A stretch of 64,000 nucleotides of DNA from Beroe forskalii (taxonomy: Eukaryota; Ctenophora; Nuda; Beroida; Beroidae): positions 124,001-188,000 of the forward strand of contig WFMF01000004.1 of assembly GCA_011033025.1 (NCBI GenBank), in the 5' to 3' direction. A program made the position numbers and the translations under genes. Under the pieces are notes generated by a model. It did no database searches and had not been told where the DNA came from. It was given only the letters and a program-made list of their open reading frames with translations. Each line of letters opens with the position of its first letter. Positions within the stretch are counted from its first letter, which is position 1. This document shows positions 1 through 12,099 of the stretch, one piece after another.

Positions 1-3000
1 TTAAAGAACCACATCGTTTACATTTGTATCTGTACCATTGAGTCAAAAGAGAATTAATAAATTACTCATCAATTGTAATCATGCGACTCTTATTCAACAA
101 CCCGATCCGTGAAATCATTTCAGGGAAAATTTTAAAAAAAAACTGACTATGCAATGGCATTAGTTTATTTCTGACAGATGCATATGAAATTATTTAATTT
201 TTATAATGATATGCACTAACTGCTCATTGTGTTACTTATATTGTCAAATTTGTTGTATATATGTGCTGTCTTCTAGAAACTTTTCTATGAATATTAGGCT
301 AAACAATATAAATATTGTTTAGCTTTCACGTGCACGGTACACCTAAGGGATTTGTGTCCTTTTAAAATTTCAATGCTTTTCACTGGAAGGTTTACTGGAA
401 TTCCGTGTAACAGGGGTATACGTGTTTAGCAAGTAAAAGATGAAAATTTGCGTTGGTTTGAAGATGATTAAGTTTTAAGAATAGCTATTGTTTTTCTAAG
501 CCCTTGTAGGATGTTACCCTACCCTCCGCCGCGCACGCAACGTTTTCCGCGGGGAGGGTAGGGCTCAACTCGACACGCTGTGAAGCAGAATTTGCTTCAC
601 GATCTGATTGGCTGAGCGCGTGTCGACGTCATTATCATGGATCAACGTATAGCGCTACGGAACGACGCGCGCGCGTTCATTTTGCAGTTCTTAGCGATAT
701 TTTGCTCCGGTTGGGAAATGAGTGAAAATTATTTCAAAAACCTTTTACAAATGTTACATCATTGGATAGATCTCATTCTCAGCATCACATTCATGCAAAA
801 ATATTTGAAAAAGGAGTCATGGATCAAAAGATATGGGCATTTCAGTGAATTCTCACTAAGTTGCTCGGCGTCCAGCTTCGCTCCAAAATCGAGCGCTAGC
901 TTCGCTCACCTCGTGTTCAGTCTCTGGGAGTGCTGTTATAACTTTTCCTACTGTTGTATCTGTTGCTTCTGCAGCATTGAATTTGAATTTTTCCGAATTT
1001 TACTGAACCTTCTTATTATATTTTTACAGAGTAATGGATTGTCACCAAGTCAGTAATTTTTAACTGGTACCCATCCATTTGATCTTTGTTTCGATGTGTA
1101 ATTGTGTAGCATATGTATGAAGTATGTGGCATTTCTATATCGATTATATCGGATCAGAATGTATCTGAGCTTTCTGCCAAATTGATGTTATTTTCTTTTC
1201 AATCGTATTGACTTTTCCACTTATTTAAAGGGATAATAAGACGGCAATTATCAAAATATAGAAAAAAATTATCTCTAAAATTTAACTGCTTGTACTCTTG
1301 AAGTCTTCAGATCGCTTTCATGACATCTGACCGGTGTTAGCTGCTTCATTAATTTGCTAAGGATGCTCTCCATTTGTTTTTCTGGAGTCAGCTTTGGTCT
1401 TTTTCTAAATCACATGATCTTCGGTGAGCAGACCTTCAAAAATAGAAAAACAACAAAAACAATTTAGGCTCATTATAGCTCATTATGACATCTTAGGTAA
1501 TGTGGCATCAATGCATATTTAACATCTTTACAACTTAGAGGCATAATTTGTAATATGACCTAAAAATTCTTATTCTAATTCTAATTCAGATAATTACTGA
1601 ATTACCTACTAGTGAGTAAGATGAAGTTATAACGAGGACTAAACTTTGTCCCAAGAGCAAATCGCCTTATTGCTTATTCATGCTTATTATAGAGCAACAG
1701 AACTTCCAATTTCATCTCCATTATTAAACTTAGTACCTAGGTACACAAAGGCGCCTTAGGTACATGTAAATGTTATTGCTTCACATGATTCTTTTGCTCT
1801 ACTTTGACTTTGCTTTTTACTTCTAAACCATAAATAAACCATAAATTTCAGACTTTCAGACTTTTTCATAACTTCATAAGATTTTTAGTTTTCATTTGAC
1901 GCAGTGGGTTTTAAATCTGTATATATTCAAAAACTGATTGACTGAGTCCAGAGAGACTGAGTCATCGGTAACCGCTCCCTATTTTGAGATTTTGTAAATC
2001 AATTTAATAAATACGCTATGTTGATATTTCCACTTTTCGTCTTTTCCTGAGTTTTTCTGCAATCATGGTTCTATAACTAGACTTCTATAGATTACAGTAT
2101 ATAATTATGGTTTATCATTCACCATTGAAATCTTCGCTCTTATATGGTCGATATGATGGTTTATACACTTATGTGCATATGATTCAATGAATAAAGCTCA
2201 TAAAGTCATAATCATGATAGGTATCAAACGATTATGATGAAAAGATTGAAAGAAAAACGCTCTACTCGCCCTATGAAAACTCACCTCGAGTTTCAACTTG
2301 TTGCTTTGTGACATTTTTTCATCACTTTGAATTCATTCTGTTCAGCTGTTTTTTGTGAATTGTGTTTAAGCTGGTTGATTATATAAGTGCTGCCAATTTA
2401 CCCTTTCATTTTCATTCATTTACCGGCATAGGTATATTCTGATCTTTGGTACCTATAATAGGTATAAGCTCTCCCTCCTCCTTTCCATTTTCCTCTGTAA
2501 TCTTTCAATTCTGGTTTGTTATACCCTGGTTTGTTATAGGATAGTTAAGTAATATGTACCTATGTGTAACTACATGGAGCAAAAACTCAGTGAAGCTGCG
2601 TGACATGGAAAAAGTGGTTACATTTTGCTAGTTTGCAGCATTTCATCTTGAAAATGAAACAAAAATACCTAATATAAATATTTGGAGTTTTATGCTTTTG
2701 TTTTAGTTTATTTCTTTTGTAACTTAAGTACTACGTTACTTAGGCACCCTATTTATTTGACCAACTTATTTGCCATATATTTATTTTCCGTGTGCATTTA
2801 CTTTTATATACCCAGCGCTTACCTTACTCCCAAATGTACTACTGTATGTATAATGTATTGTATCTTTTTATGTACGCACGAACACAATAACCAACACCTT
2901 TGAATCATCATACTTTTAACATTTGCAAATACCTATTACTCTGCAGTAGCTAATAAGCGGGGGGAGACGATAGCAATTTTCAAGGAAAAGTCAGGGCCAG

Positions 3001-4560
3001 GTACCCTTCCCGTTTAAGTGATTCTGAAAATTTCAACCACATTTAGTGGAAAATCTATTCATCATTGGTCATTTTTTGTTAATTTGCATATAAACTTGTA
3101 AACTTGGCAAAGCGATGGACTGACTAGCATCAATCAGTGAAATTCAATTATTTCATGAAAAAAAAACAATTAAGGAGTAACTTCGTTTCATCAGAAATCT
3201 AGGTCCACCCAGTTATTTGGTAACCCCCCCCCCCTCCCTAAGCACGAAAATCTCAAATCGCCCCCAACACCTTCACCCCGGTACGCTTATTTTATTTATT
3301 TCGACCCACAAGCTTATTACTTTATTAGCTACTGCAGAGTGGTGAGTACCTACATTCTACAGCTGCAATAGAATTAAATGCGGATACTAAACACTTTCGA
3401 GAGTAATTGCAATAGGCAATGTATGTAGATTACAGTGTAAACTGTAAGTGTACATCATAAGTGAGGTTACAGTATTATATAGTTCTTCAATTTCATTTTG
3501 TCCTTATTGCTTGGTTTGTCGTTCAGTGTTCATGGAGTGTACATTTTGATTGTATGGAACAGGAATGCTGTGTTGCTGCTAGTGCCTACATACTATTTTG
3601 CTTAAATGCTACATTTTTAATGTTAAATTATGATGCATCGGTGAATGAAGTATCGAATCGACTTGTGAGTGATTGTGATATTTGAAGGGAACCCGTCCGC
3701 TACTATGTATTGATTTTAGATGTGGTTTGTTCAGTGTTTTGCGTGCAATTTAGTTTCTCAGTGCGAATGAACACGACTTGTTGGTCCTCACGATCATTTT
3801 GATTCTATAAACTGTCTGAAACGCTTTCAGCCACGTTTGATATAGATTAATTGGTGTGCTGTGTCCTGTGAAAGCACCTGAATGTGTTTTATCCATATTT
3901 TTTCATTTTAGAAGCCCTTTGTGATGCCCCTGGTGGGTTTGCAGTCAATCAATAGAATGAATATGTTTGAATTTAGCGCCAACTTTGTTCACCGGCCGAA
4001 TTGATATTCACCACGCTGTGCGCCGGGAAAAAGTATCTTCTTGTCGCGTGGTAACTGGTTATGCAGCATATACCTTTTATTTTTTACATAATATGTAAGA
4101 CTCTGATTTGTGGACTGAATAGCTGCAGCCAAGTTGAGTTTTCTTATGTTATTTTTCAATCAGTTAATAATCATCTGTTTCTCTGATTCAAGCCGTCCGT
4201 GATATCGTTTTTTCAAGTTTATTTACAGTGATTACTGATTTGTCATAGTGAGCTTGAGGTATCCCAATCCCCCATTTCCCCGATAACTTCTGTTTGTTGA
4301 CAATAGCTCTAATAATAAGTCAATCCTTGGATTCAAGCATCAAGTGGAAGTATCTGATTTCATGTTATCAACACTTTCCAATTTTTCCAAGATAATGTTC
4401 AACTTGACACTTCTTGTTTCGCGTTTTACTTGACTGATTTTCACCATTCTGCACGTCACCTGACACATTTATTCCCTTTTTTAAAATCCAATCTGTCTTC
4501 CTTTGAGCTTAAAATTAGAAGTATGTTGTATTTCACATCACATATACTCCATGTTGCCAT
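1..4560. other. Gene-poor AT-rich flank, no gene recognised
   Basis: Both strands were read for conserved motifs and for exon-like open stretches with matching splice sites; none was convincing. The short open frames here have no family resemblance. The stretch holds poly-C near 3224, one GC-rich inverted-repeat cluster (517-625) and otherwise plain AT-rich DNA. Confidence 0.6.
517..625. repeat. GC-rich inverted-repeat cluster
   Basis: CCCTACCCTCC at 517-527 is mirrored as its reverse complement at 553-563. It is followed by CGACACGC/GCGTGTCG arms around an inner GTGAAGCA/TTGCTTCAC hairpin. Such GC-rich hairpins in AT-rich DNA recur through the window and look like MITE relics. No target-site duplication could be assigned. 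Confidence 0.55.
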
Positions 4561-4564
4561 CATT

Positions 4565-4640
4565 TTGGGGGCAATCAGGAGGTTTTGGGTTCAAGCCCCG
4601 CTCTTAGTCTTAGTCTTAGTCTCATTTTCAGATCACCGAG
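4565..4640 (+). repeat. Possible tRNA-derived SINE fragment
   Basis: GGGTTCAAGCCCC fits a pol III B box (GGTTCRANYCC) and is followed by a TCTTAGTCTTAGTCTTAG tail, a typical SINE ending. No cloverleaf or clear A box is present, so it is not a tRNA gene. A related B box with a similar downstream TAGTCTTGG lies at 6410-6470. Confidence 0.35.
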
Positions 4641-5364
4641 TTTGTATGTGTGACTACAGGCAGGGTGAATTACAAATGAAACCAAGCATTGGCATGTAAT
4701 TTGCTAGGTATCATGTAGATAATAGTGTAGTACACTCTACATGCAAGGTATATCACGTTGAACAAGAAAGGTATATGTACAAAGAGTGCCATGTATAGTA
4801 TTAAATCTGAAAAAGGATTTGGTTGTGTTTGTGAACGACAGTTTAGCGTTCCTTACCTCGCAACCTATGATATAACAAAAAACATGGCAGTTTCTACGCA
4901 TCATCTGCTGCAATGTCTGATTTAAAGGCTAAAGCGATAGTTAAAATGTGAATAAGCGGCAGTTGCTGTGTTGAAACTGCCACGTTCATTTTCCTTCAAT
5001 AGATTTTGAGGTTAAGACCTTAATTTGTCCCAAATGCCCCAGTTGTCCCAAAAACTCAAAAACCGGTCCCAAACTCCAAAAAATGTTGATTAGGACAGTG
5101 ACGCTCACCTTGCCATAATATTATCATGATGAAAAGTTATCTGATTCTTATTTACCCCTGTATTCCAATAGGATTCATGCAATAAACCGAAGAAGACTGC
5201 TGGAGCTAAATACCATCTCCGTGGCTGGAAATATTGCCCCTCAAGTCCACATTTTTTAGCACTACAACAGAGCGAATATGACAGGAGGCATGACAGCATA
5301 CTTGTCGCAATTGTCAAATTGAAATGGATCAAAATCAGCAGGGAGTCAAGAAAGGAAAATGTAA

Positions 5365-5604
5365 GAACTAGCGGAAGAACGAAGAAAACTAAAAGAATCA
5401 TTTGTTACTGCTGGGACTCCTAAGACTATAAAGACGAAAACCCCTCAGACACCATGCCAATGGTGGTTGCATGCTCAGTTCCAGGATGAAGAATTCCTCA
5501 GTGATAAAAGGGATGAGCAATACGAGATCCCACCTGAGATAACACACAGTTCCAACGTCACGATTTGTGTCTGTCCTTTGCAGGCTGCAAGGACGTCACT
5601 GTGA
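5365..5604 (+). CDS. Unrecognised 79-codon open stretch without ATG
   Basis: This open stretch lies between an in-frame TAA and TGA and has no ATG. The peptide is charged, starts ELAEERRKLKESFV and contains a QWWLHAQFQDEEFL segment. The composition (Lys/Arg/Glu run, Trp pair, then FL) looks more coding than its surroundings and vaguely recalls MADF-type DNA-binding proteins of transposon origin, but no family is assigned. It may be a decayed exon of a mobile element. A possible acceptor CTAG lies at 5368-5371. Confidence 0.2.
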   Translation, partial: ELAEERRKLKESFVTAGTPKTIKTKTPQTPCQWWLHAQFQDEEFLSDKRDEQYEIPPEITHSSNVTICVCPLQAARTSL

Positions 5605-6365
5605 CCTCTGGAACACAATTTGAGACGCGTAGGGCTACTGGGCGCCTAAATTGTGCCACCAAAATAAGACATGAAGCGAGTATGGAATAAGTGTTCTACA
5701 TAACCCTCCTGAACATTATCTGAAAATGGAGCAGGGAATATTGCAGACGTGCCTAAGTCCTGGTGCGAAACCCATGCTGTGTTGATACTGAACCCTAACG
5801 AGTACTACATGAAGCCAGAACTGAGGACATACCCATGTTTGGTATTCTCTTCTTTCTCCTCTTTATTGAGATGTGATTCAACCAGGCATGGAAACTGGAA
5901 AGTCCCTAAGGTTACCCGTTACTGTATTCAGCTCTTTTGCTGTTTCGTATCCCAAGTTCTGGCCTCATTACTCCATCCTTCCCTACTGGAACTTCCTCCC
6001 TCCCAACTTCACCGCCCCAACCCTCGTATGGCATCTTCGGAAGGTAAATTCAAGAAAATATAACCATTCCTATTTTCAACACAAGGAATTTTGCATTTTA
6101 AATTGCATACCGAGTTCCAAATGTATGTGTGCTGTACAGATTTATCTGTAATCTGTTACTGCGAGTTTTGCCTGCGAAAGTGAGAGTGAAAATCACTGAC
6201 AGTTTATCCTCTGTGAGAAGCATTAAAGTCGGCGCAATAAGTTTTGTTTTGGTAAATGGACGTAGACGCGTTTCATAATGTAATTTGAAATTGAGTTGAA
6301 TAGTGAAAGGGGGGGGGGTGTGATGGCGTGATGTGAGGGACGGGTTTTTCCTGACCTAACACGAA

Positions 6366-6490
6366 AGACAGACTTGCAGCCATCAGGCCGGTGGCATCAA
6401 GGGGTCTGGGGTTCAACCCCAGCGGGGGAAAGAGTCGGAGCCCCTAAATGACATAGTCTTGGACTTGAAATCAGGAGCGACTAAGTAATC
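6366..6490 (+). repeat. Possible tRNA-derived SINE fragment
   Basis: GGGGTTCAACCCCAG fits a pol III B box with a self-complementary T-arm-like stem, downstream of a GGCCGGTGGCATCAAGG stretch. The following TAGTCTTGGACTTG resembles the tail of the fragment at 4565-4640. It lacks the acceptor-stem pairing of a functional tRNA. Confidence 0.35.
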
Positions 6491-6966
6491 AACCAATACT
6501 TATTGTGGCAACTTTAATCTAGCTATGACAGGTTAACCTTTTCAGTGCTCTTCGAGTCTACTTTGATCTTCGCTAAAGTGCTTCGTGAAGTTGCAACTCT
6601 CAAACGAGATTACCGACTACAGTTATACGAGCATCAAGATCATATGGACATCATGGGATTAATAGCATCGTTCAGTTATAAGGTAAATGAGACATTCAAT
6701 GCCGGTTAAGGCAAAAATTATAACTTCAGATTTTCAAGCAACAAATTTATATGTTTGCTTGAGGTACCGATTTTTATTTCAATAGGCTCAATAAATTTAG
6801 AGACTTCTCGAGCGTGTTTCATATATCTCGCTATCCGTGTAACAGTGTAGATAGAATATTTGAGTGTAATGTTCCCTTTCTTCAGAGCAGCGACTGAAAA
6901 GTAATTTCAACTTCTTTTCGGTGACGGGATTGCGATGTTATGCGACACATGAGGCTACCTCCGCAG

Positions 6967-7685
6967 GCTGCCACCAAAAACACGGCTTCTCAAGATGAAG
7001 AAAAGGCTTCGCTAACATGTAAGCTTTCAATATTTTAGGTTTTCAGTACTCATATAGTCATAGCACTTGATACGGGGAGGGGGGGGGGTTCAGCAGTAAG
7101 TGGGATGTCGACATCGCCCTATCTGGTCAAGAATCCCAACCACCCACCCACACACCAGACTTTTATCAGCAAAATTTGAGCTTTCTTATTTCGAACCATT
7201 CGATTCAAATTCACCCCCGCCCGACATTTTTGAAATACATGCTCAGGGAGACAGTAATTGCTGCCCAACCCCCCGTCTATTTCAGGCTGAGAAAAAATAA
7301 ATCTTTGTAAATTGGTGTGTGATTTTACTGTCTAATACAGTACTCTATGATTCAGCACTGTTTCATTCAGTACTAAGTCATACAGTTTCGCACCTAAAAG
7401 TTGAAATTTGCAGCTAAAAAATGACAGAGTTGATACTGAAGTTTCTGAAGTTCAAAAATGTTAACTTCTCCACACTGCATATTATTCACATGTTGTCCGT
7501 AATATTCTGAAAGTTTGATCAATATTGCTCAAAAAACAGCGGAGTTATACGCTTTTTTGTATTGTGTAAACGAGCATTTTGCTTATTACCATATAAGGTA
7601 ATGTGTGCTTGTTGTGTACAGGGTGTGTACAGTGTCTTGTGTAAACCGTTCGACTGCTGTACCGATAGTCGATACGTAATATGTA
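6967..7685. other. Intergenic stretch; host sequence of an older repeat copy
   Basis: 7390-7680 is a diverged copy of the interior of the inverted-repeat element at 7686-8446 (shared CTGAAAGTTTGATCAA and GCTCAAAAAACAGCGGAG-like stretches), so the younger element appears nested in an older relative. No gene is recognised. Confidence 0.4.
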
Positions 7686-8446
7686 CCGGGTGGGCCAAAA
7701 AGAACGTTACAAAAGTAACGCGCTGTTGCTTTGGCTGTGTTTGGAGTTTCTTAATGAAACTTTGGGATGTCATAGGTATGTACGATACAATTTTGCACCA
7801 AAAATTTGAAATGTCTACCTCAAAAAATGCCCGAGTTATCAACGAAAAATCGGTTTATTTGCCATATCTCAGCTTCTGAGACTCAAAAATGTTAGCTACT
7901 CCAGGATCATATTGCCCACATATTGCCCGTAATATCCTGAAAGTTTCATCAAGATAGCTCAAAAAACCTCGGAGATATGCACCTTTTTGTATCGCAAAAA
8001 AGCGTGTATACGCAAGCTTTTACACACTCTGCAGATGAAATGTAAACAATTAACACCGTGCTTATCTCCATATTTGGACATGTAAAACTATGAAAGCTTG
8101 CATAATGTACCCTTTAATTGTGCTTTATGTACACTTTTGCGATACAAAAGGCGCATATCTCCGAGGTTTTTGAGCAATCTTAATGAAACTTTCAGGATAT
8201 TACGGGCAATATGTGGGCAATATGATCCTGGAGTAGCTAACATTTTTGAGTCTCAGAAGCTGAGATATGGCAAATAAACCGGTTTTTCATTAATAACTCG
8301 GGCATTTTTTGAGGTAGACATTTCAAATTTTTGGTGCAAAATTGTATCGTACATACCTATGACATCCCAAAGTTTCACTAAGAAACTCCAAGCACAGCCA
8401 ATGTTACAGCGCGTTACTTTTGTAACGTTCTTTTTGGCCCACCCGG
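7686..8446. mobile_element. Mariner-like foldback MITE, 761 bp, TA target site
   Basis: The element starts CCGGGTGGGCCAAAAAGAAC and ends with its reverse complement, flanked on both sides by TA (7684-7685 and 8447-8448), the duplication used by Tc1/mariner elements. The arms are each about 350 bp and nearly identical, so the whole element is close to one long palindrome. No transposase is encoded; it is a non-autonomous element. The superfamily call rests on the TA site and the terminal sequence style. Confidence 0.75.
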
Positions 8447-9199
8447 TATAATCTTATAATACTTGTAAGCCGCTCAAACTCACCGCAGAAATGATGACCC
8501 AACTCATTTCGTTCTTAAATAATATCTTAAAAGCTTACATAAGACCTGTCAGAAACCCGTCTAAAACCTGTATGAAAGCCAGTCGTTGGGTCAAAAAGTC
8601 AAAACTCGTCATGAGAATGTTCAGAGCATAGCACAAACCAGAGCAGAGTAGCTGCCACCCAATGTTATTGTCGAGGCACCGATTCCCTAGAGCTCGACTT
8701 GCGCCCCTCTGTTTTGCCTTTCAAGATCATTGAAATGGGACAGAACTGCAACAACACCTAATTACTAGCAAATTTGGGACAAAAAAGTAATAGAGAGTAT
8801 GTAATGTCAGCATTTAGCTGTAATGTCAGCATTTAATTTAGCTGTGCAGCGCATGTGTAGCTTTATGTGTAAGTGTGTATTATGGTGTATATACTATTAC
8901 CTACTATTTGTTTTGTGTATACTGTGAGAACTGATGAGACGACGCTGGTGAAATAGCTAATTAGGGTGCGGTGTGCCAGTTATGCAGTACCAATCTTCAG
9001 CTACTCAAATTGCTGATAAACTGTTTGATTCGAGGTGTGTTAACTAAAACATGTTGATGCCATTGCCGTGTAGCCGTGTGTGTTTATGTGTACAAAATAA
9101 TAATATACACTCTCTGCAGGTACATGTATACACCTCTTGAGCTCTTCATGTATAATATATGTTTCTAGTTCATGTTTCTAATTATATCTTATTCCTCAG

Positions 9200-9311
9200 G
9201 CACGTCCAAGTTTGTGACAGTGACACAAATGCTGCGTTTCTTGGGGAAGTTTGTTATGATGAGCTGGAGCTGATTCAGATTGATATCCGACAGACAATCC
9301 TAGACTGCTAG
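9200..9311 (+). CDS. Possible terminal exon of an unidentified gene
   Basis: A good acceptor (pyrimidine-rich tract ending ATTCCTCAG at 9199) opens a frame that runs 36 codons (HVQVCDSDTNAAF onward, acidic, two cysteines) to TAG at 9309-9311. No family is recognised and no upstream partner exon was found, so this could be chance or a relic. The phase at the acceptor would need two bases from an upstream exon. Confidence 0.22.
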
Positions 9312-10340
9312 TGCTGGGACGAGGAAGGCCAGTCTCTATAACGCTGCTCAAGGGATATGCAGTAACCTTACCCGAAGACGCTGACAGCTGTTGTTAAGTT
9401 GCAAAAATCTCCTAATCTGCTAATCTGAACTTCTTACTTATTGCTAATGCTCTAATTGCTGACTCATAAAAGGACCGTGGCATCGATCAGAACAACACCG
9501 ATATTCTAACTTCTGAAAATTAAGTGCTGCAGTGCAGTTAATGGAATTGGATAATTCCGAGACAATTTTCGGCTCAATCAAAAAATTCCAATTTCTGTAT
9601 CTCTGAGATTCAGTTCCATCTCCTTCCAGATGGCATGTCATTTTTCAGCTTATTTTAGTTATATCCTTTGGAGTTTGAATAATCTCAACGGTTTGTTTAG
9701 ATTAATTTATCTGAAAGGTACATTGATTTCGATACTTTGGATTGGAATTACGGATCTTTTCAATTTCATGTTCATGTTGCACTTAAAGTTACCTTATTGG
9801 CCCTTATTTAACAGGCTGGTACGTTTTGGTTAAAAAAGCCGGTGGAATTGGGGCCGATTAAATTAAATAATTAAAGGCCAGTTGATTTAGGTCAGAAGAA
9901 ACTTTTATTACTTGGCTTCTGTACTGTTAAATTCATTTGACCGTCATTATTTAACACAGATAATGGCCTAAATCATGATATTAGACCAGGATTTGGGTTT
10001 TTGATGCAATTTACTTCTTTACTTAGTATAAGTTGGTTTTTTGGCTATTTTTGAACAAAAATTTCTTTGTCAACTGCTTGATGAATTTTTGTCCAAGGGG
10101 CCGGTTAAAAATGATCCGATTTTTATCGATAGGGCCGGTTAAAAAAGGCTGGCTAAATACTTAAATAAAGGCCAATAAGGTAACTTGTAATTTTGTCTTT
10201 ATCACTTTAACAGAGGCCTAAAAGCATTTCAAGTTCGTGTCGTTACCCGTTCTGAGCTATGTGAATTGATTATTTCATTTTTAGTTTTTTAATCTGTTTG
10301 AAAAGGTCGTATATTTAATTTTAATCTCTCACTCAAATTG
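9312..10340. other. Intergenic, nothing recognised
   Basis: AT-rich sequence without convincing exons on either strand. Partial inverted similarity occurs between 9795-9860 and 10100-10200 (GGCCGGTTAAAAA and AAGGCCAATAAGGTAAC), suggesting a decayed MITE. Confidence 0.4.
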
Positions 10341-10344
10341 TCTA

Positions 10345-10835
10345 GAACATAGTATAGCGCGGCTCGCGCTATACTAACAGGAAAGGTAAAGTACACACGC
10401 TGTTAGTATAGCGCGAGCCGCGCCGTCGCGAGCAGCATCGTGTCGAGTTTTGCCCATCCCTAGTCTGCAACACGACCCTCCAAACCTCCGAGTGTTGCGC
10501 GCAGGGATGGGAGAAATCCATCAACTAAGCCCGCATAGGTGTGTGTACGCGCCGCGCGCTTCCCATTCCCTACGACTTACGAAGAAGCGCGCCGCGCAAC
10601 GCAAAAAAGGATATACGTGTTTGGCAAGCTATTGCTAAACACATAGGGAAACATCCCTGTTTGCGTCGCGTTGCGCGGCGCGCTTCCTCAGAACATGAAC
10701 AGGGAATTGTGCGCGCGCGTATGCACACCTCTGCGCTCTCCCCTAACCAGGGGTGGTTTAGCGCTTGCCGCGCCGCGCACTCCGTGCGCGTAACCAGGGC
10801 CCTGGTTAGGGCAACTCTGCGCTATAAGAAAAAAA
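10345..10835. repeat. Nested GC-rich palindromes (CG-rich MITE cluster)
   Basis: AGTATAGCGCGGCTCGCGCT appears with its reverse complement around 10350-10425. Further inverted pairs follow: CATCCCT/AGGGATGG, GCGCCGCGC/GCGCGGCGC, CCAGGGCCCTGG. The segment is far richer in CpG than its surroundings and has several hairpins nested in one another. Open frames crossing it are incidental. Confidence 0.6.
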
Positions 10836-11744
10836 ATGAGCTATAGTGTTGATAAGTGTCAATGTTAAAATGTTATCTGGCGTTGACAAACCTTCTTGAG
10901 AATCATCGCCGCGCTGCAGCTGACGCCAGCCGCTTCGCGAATCGCGGCTGGCGTCAACGTCAGCGGGTCATACATCGTACGACAATTAAAATGAAAAGTA
11001 AGTGGATTTTTCCATCCCAAATGCGCAACAAGTAGATGGATTTCAATATATAAAAAATTACATGTACATTGTACACCCATCGCTTGCGCGAAACTTACCA
11101 CATGCTATTCATATTTAGTATTGAATATTTAAAAAATTTCGCTAAATATATTTAAATCACAAAGAACTGCTTATTTTCACTCATAATACCTGTACATTAC
11201 TGTATGAGCATTGAGATTTCAGATTGTTGAGAGGCAGACTCACAGTTTGGCCGGATGGGTTTAATTCATTATGAACTCGGTTGGAGGCTTTGATCAAACA
11301 TGTGGATGTGACTCTCGATCTCAGAATACTTTGTGTGGGTTTCTGAGTCTGATGGGAATCAAAATGGTGCACCAGCTTGATGCTTTGAAATTGTTAAATA
11401 CTGTTATTATTGTGCTGTACTGGATGGCAGGATAGGTGTGCTGTCACTTTGATATGATGTTTGCATTGTAAGAAATTCAATGATTGACATTCAATCTAAA
11501 GTCTTATCTATAAAAGTGTATTGGTATATGACAATTGACAAACATAAATAGATGCCGAGTAAATATTGATTTTTCTTATCCAATGATAAGAGGTAAGAAG
11601 GGAGAGACTTAACAGTGGATCATCAGTGGTTACCTTGCAGATGCATGGTCCCCTTCTCAACTGTGATAAGGTTCTCACATCAGCAGACAATGTAAGAGAA
11701 TGGAGGGGGGGTGTCACTGTCCCAATTGTCCCAAACTCAAGAAA

Positions 11745-11995
11745 AAGTGGATTGGGACAGGGACAAATGGGACAATTGGGACAAATGGGACAGAGAAAAT
11801 GGAACAAATGGGACTCAAAAAAGTGAATTCGGACCGGGACAATTGGGACAAATGGGACAATTGGGACAAATGGGACAGAGAAAATGGAACAAATGGGACT
11901 CAAAAAAGTGAATATGGACTGGGACAAATGGGACATTTGGGACAAATGGGACATTGGGACAATTGGGACAAAAGTGACAGAGGCAACTGGGGCAA
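11745..11995 (+). repeat. GGGACAAAT minisatellite with higher-order unit
   Basis: Tandem copies of GGGACAAAT/GGGACAATT are organised in a higher-order block of about 110 bp that includes GAGAAAATGGAACAAATGGG and occurs twice. It abuts the left edge of the foldback element. The unit length is a multiple of three, which creates spurious open frames on both strands. Confidence 0.85.
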
Positions 11996-12099
11996 GTGAT
12001 ACATTGTATGTATATTTAGAAGTAATTAATGGGGTTGGCAAGTATGGTAGCCCGGGAATAGGGGGAGGCATTAATGCTCCCCTTATTCCCGGGATCACA

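Noticed and set aside
4565-6470. tRNA genes suggested by two B-box matches
   Set aside because: No cloverleaf, acceptor stem or A box; SINE fragments fit better.
6967-7018. Mini-exon candidate with acceptor CTCCGCAG and donor GTAAGC
   Set aside because: Only 52 bases, no partner exon and no recognisable protein.
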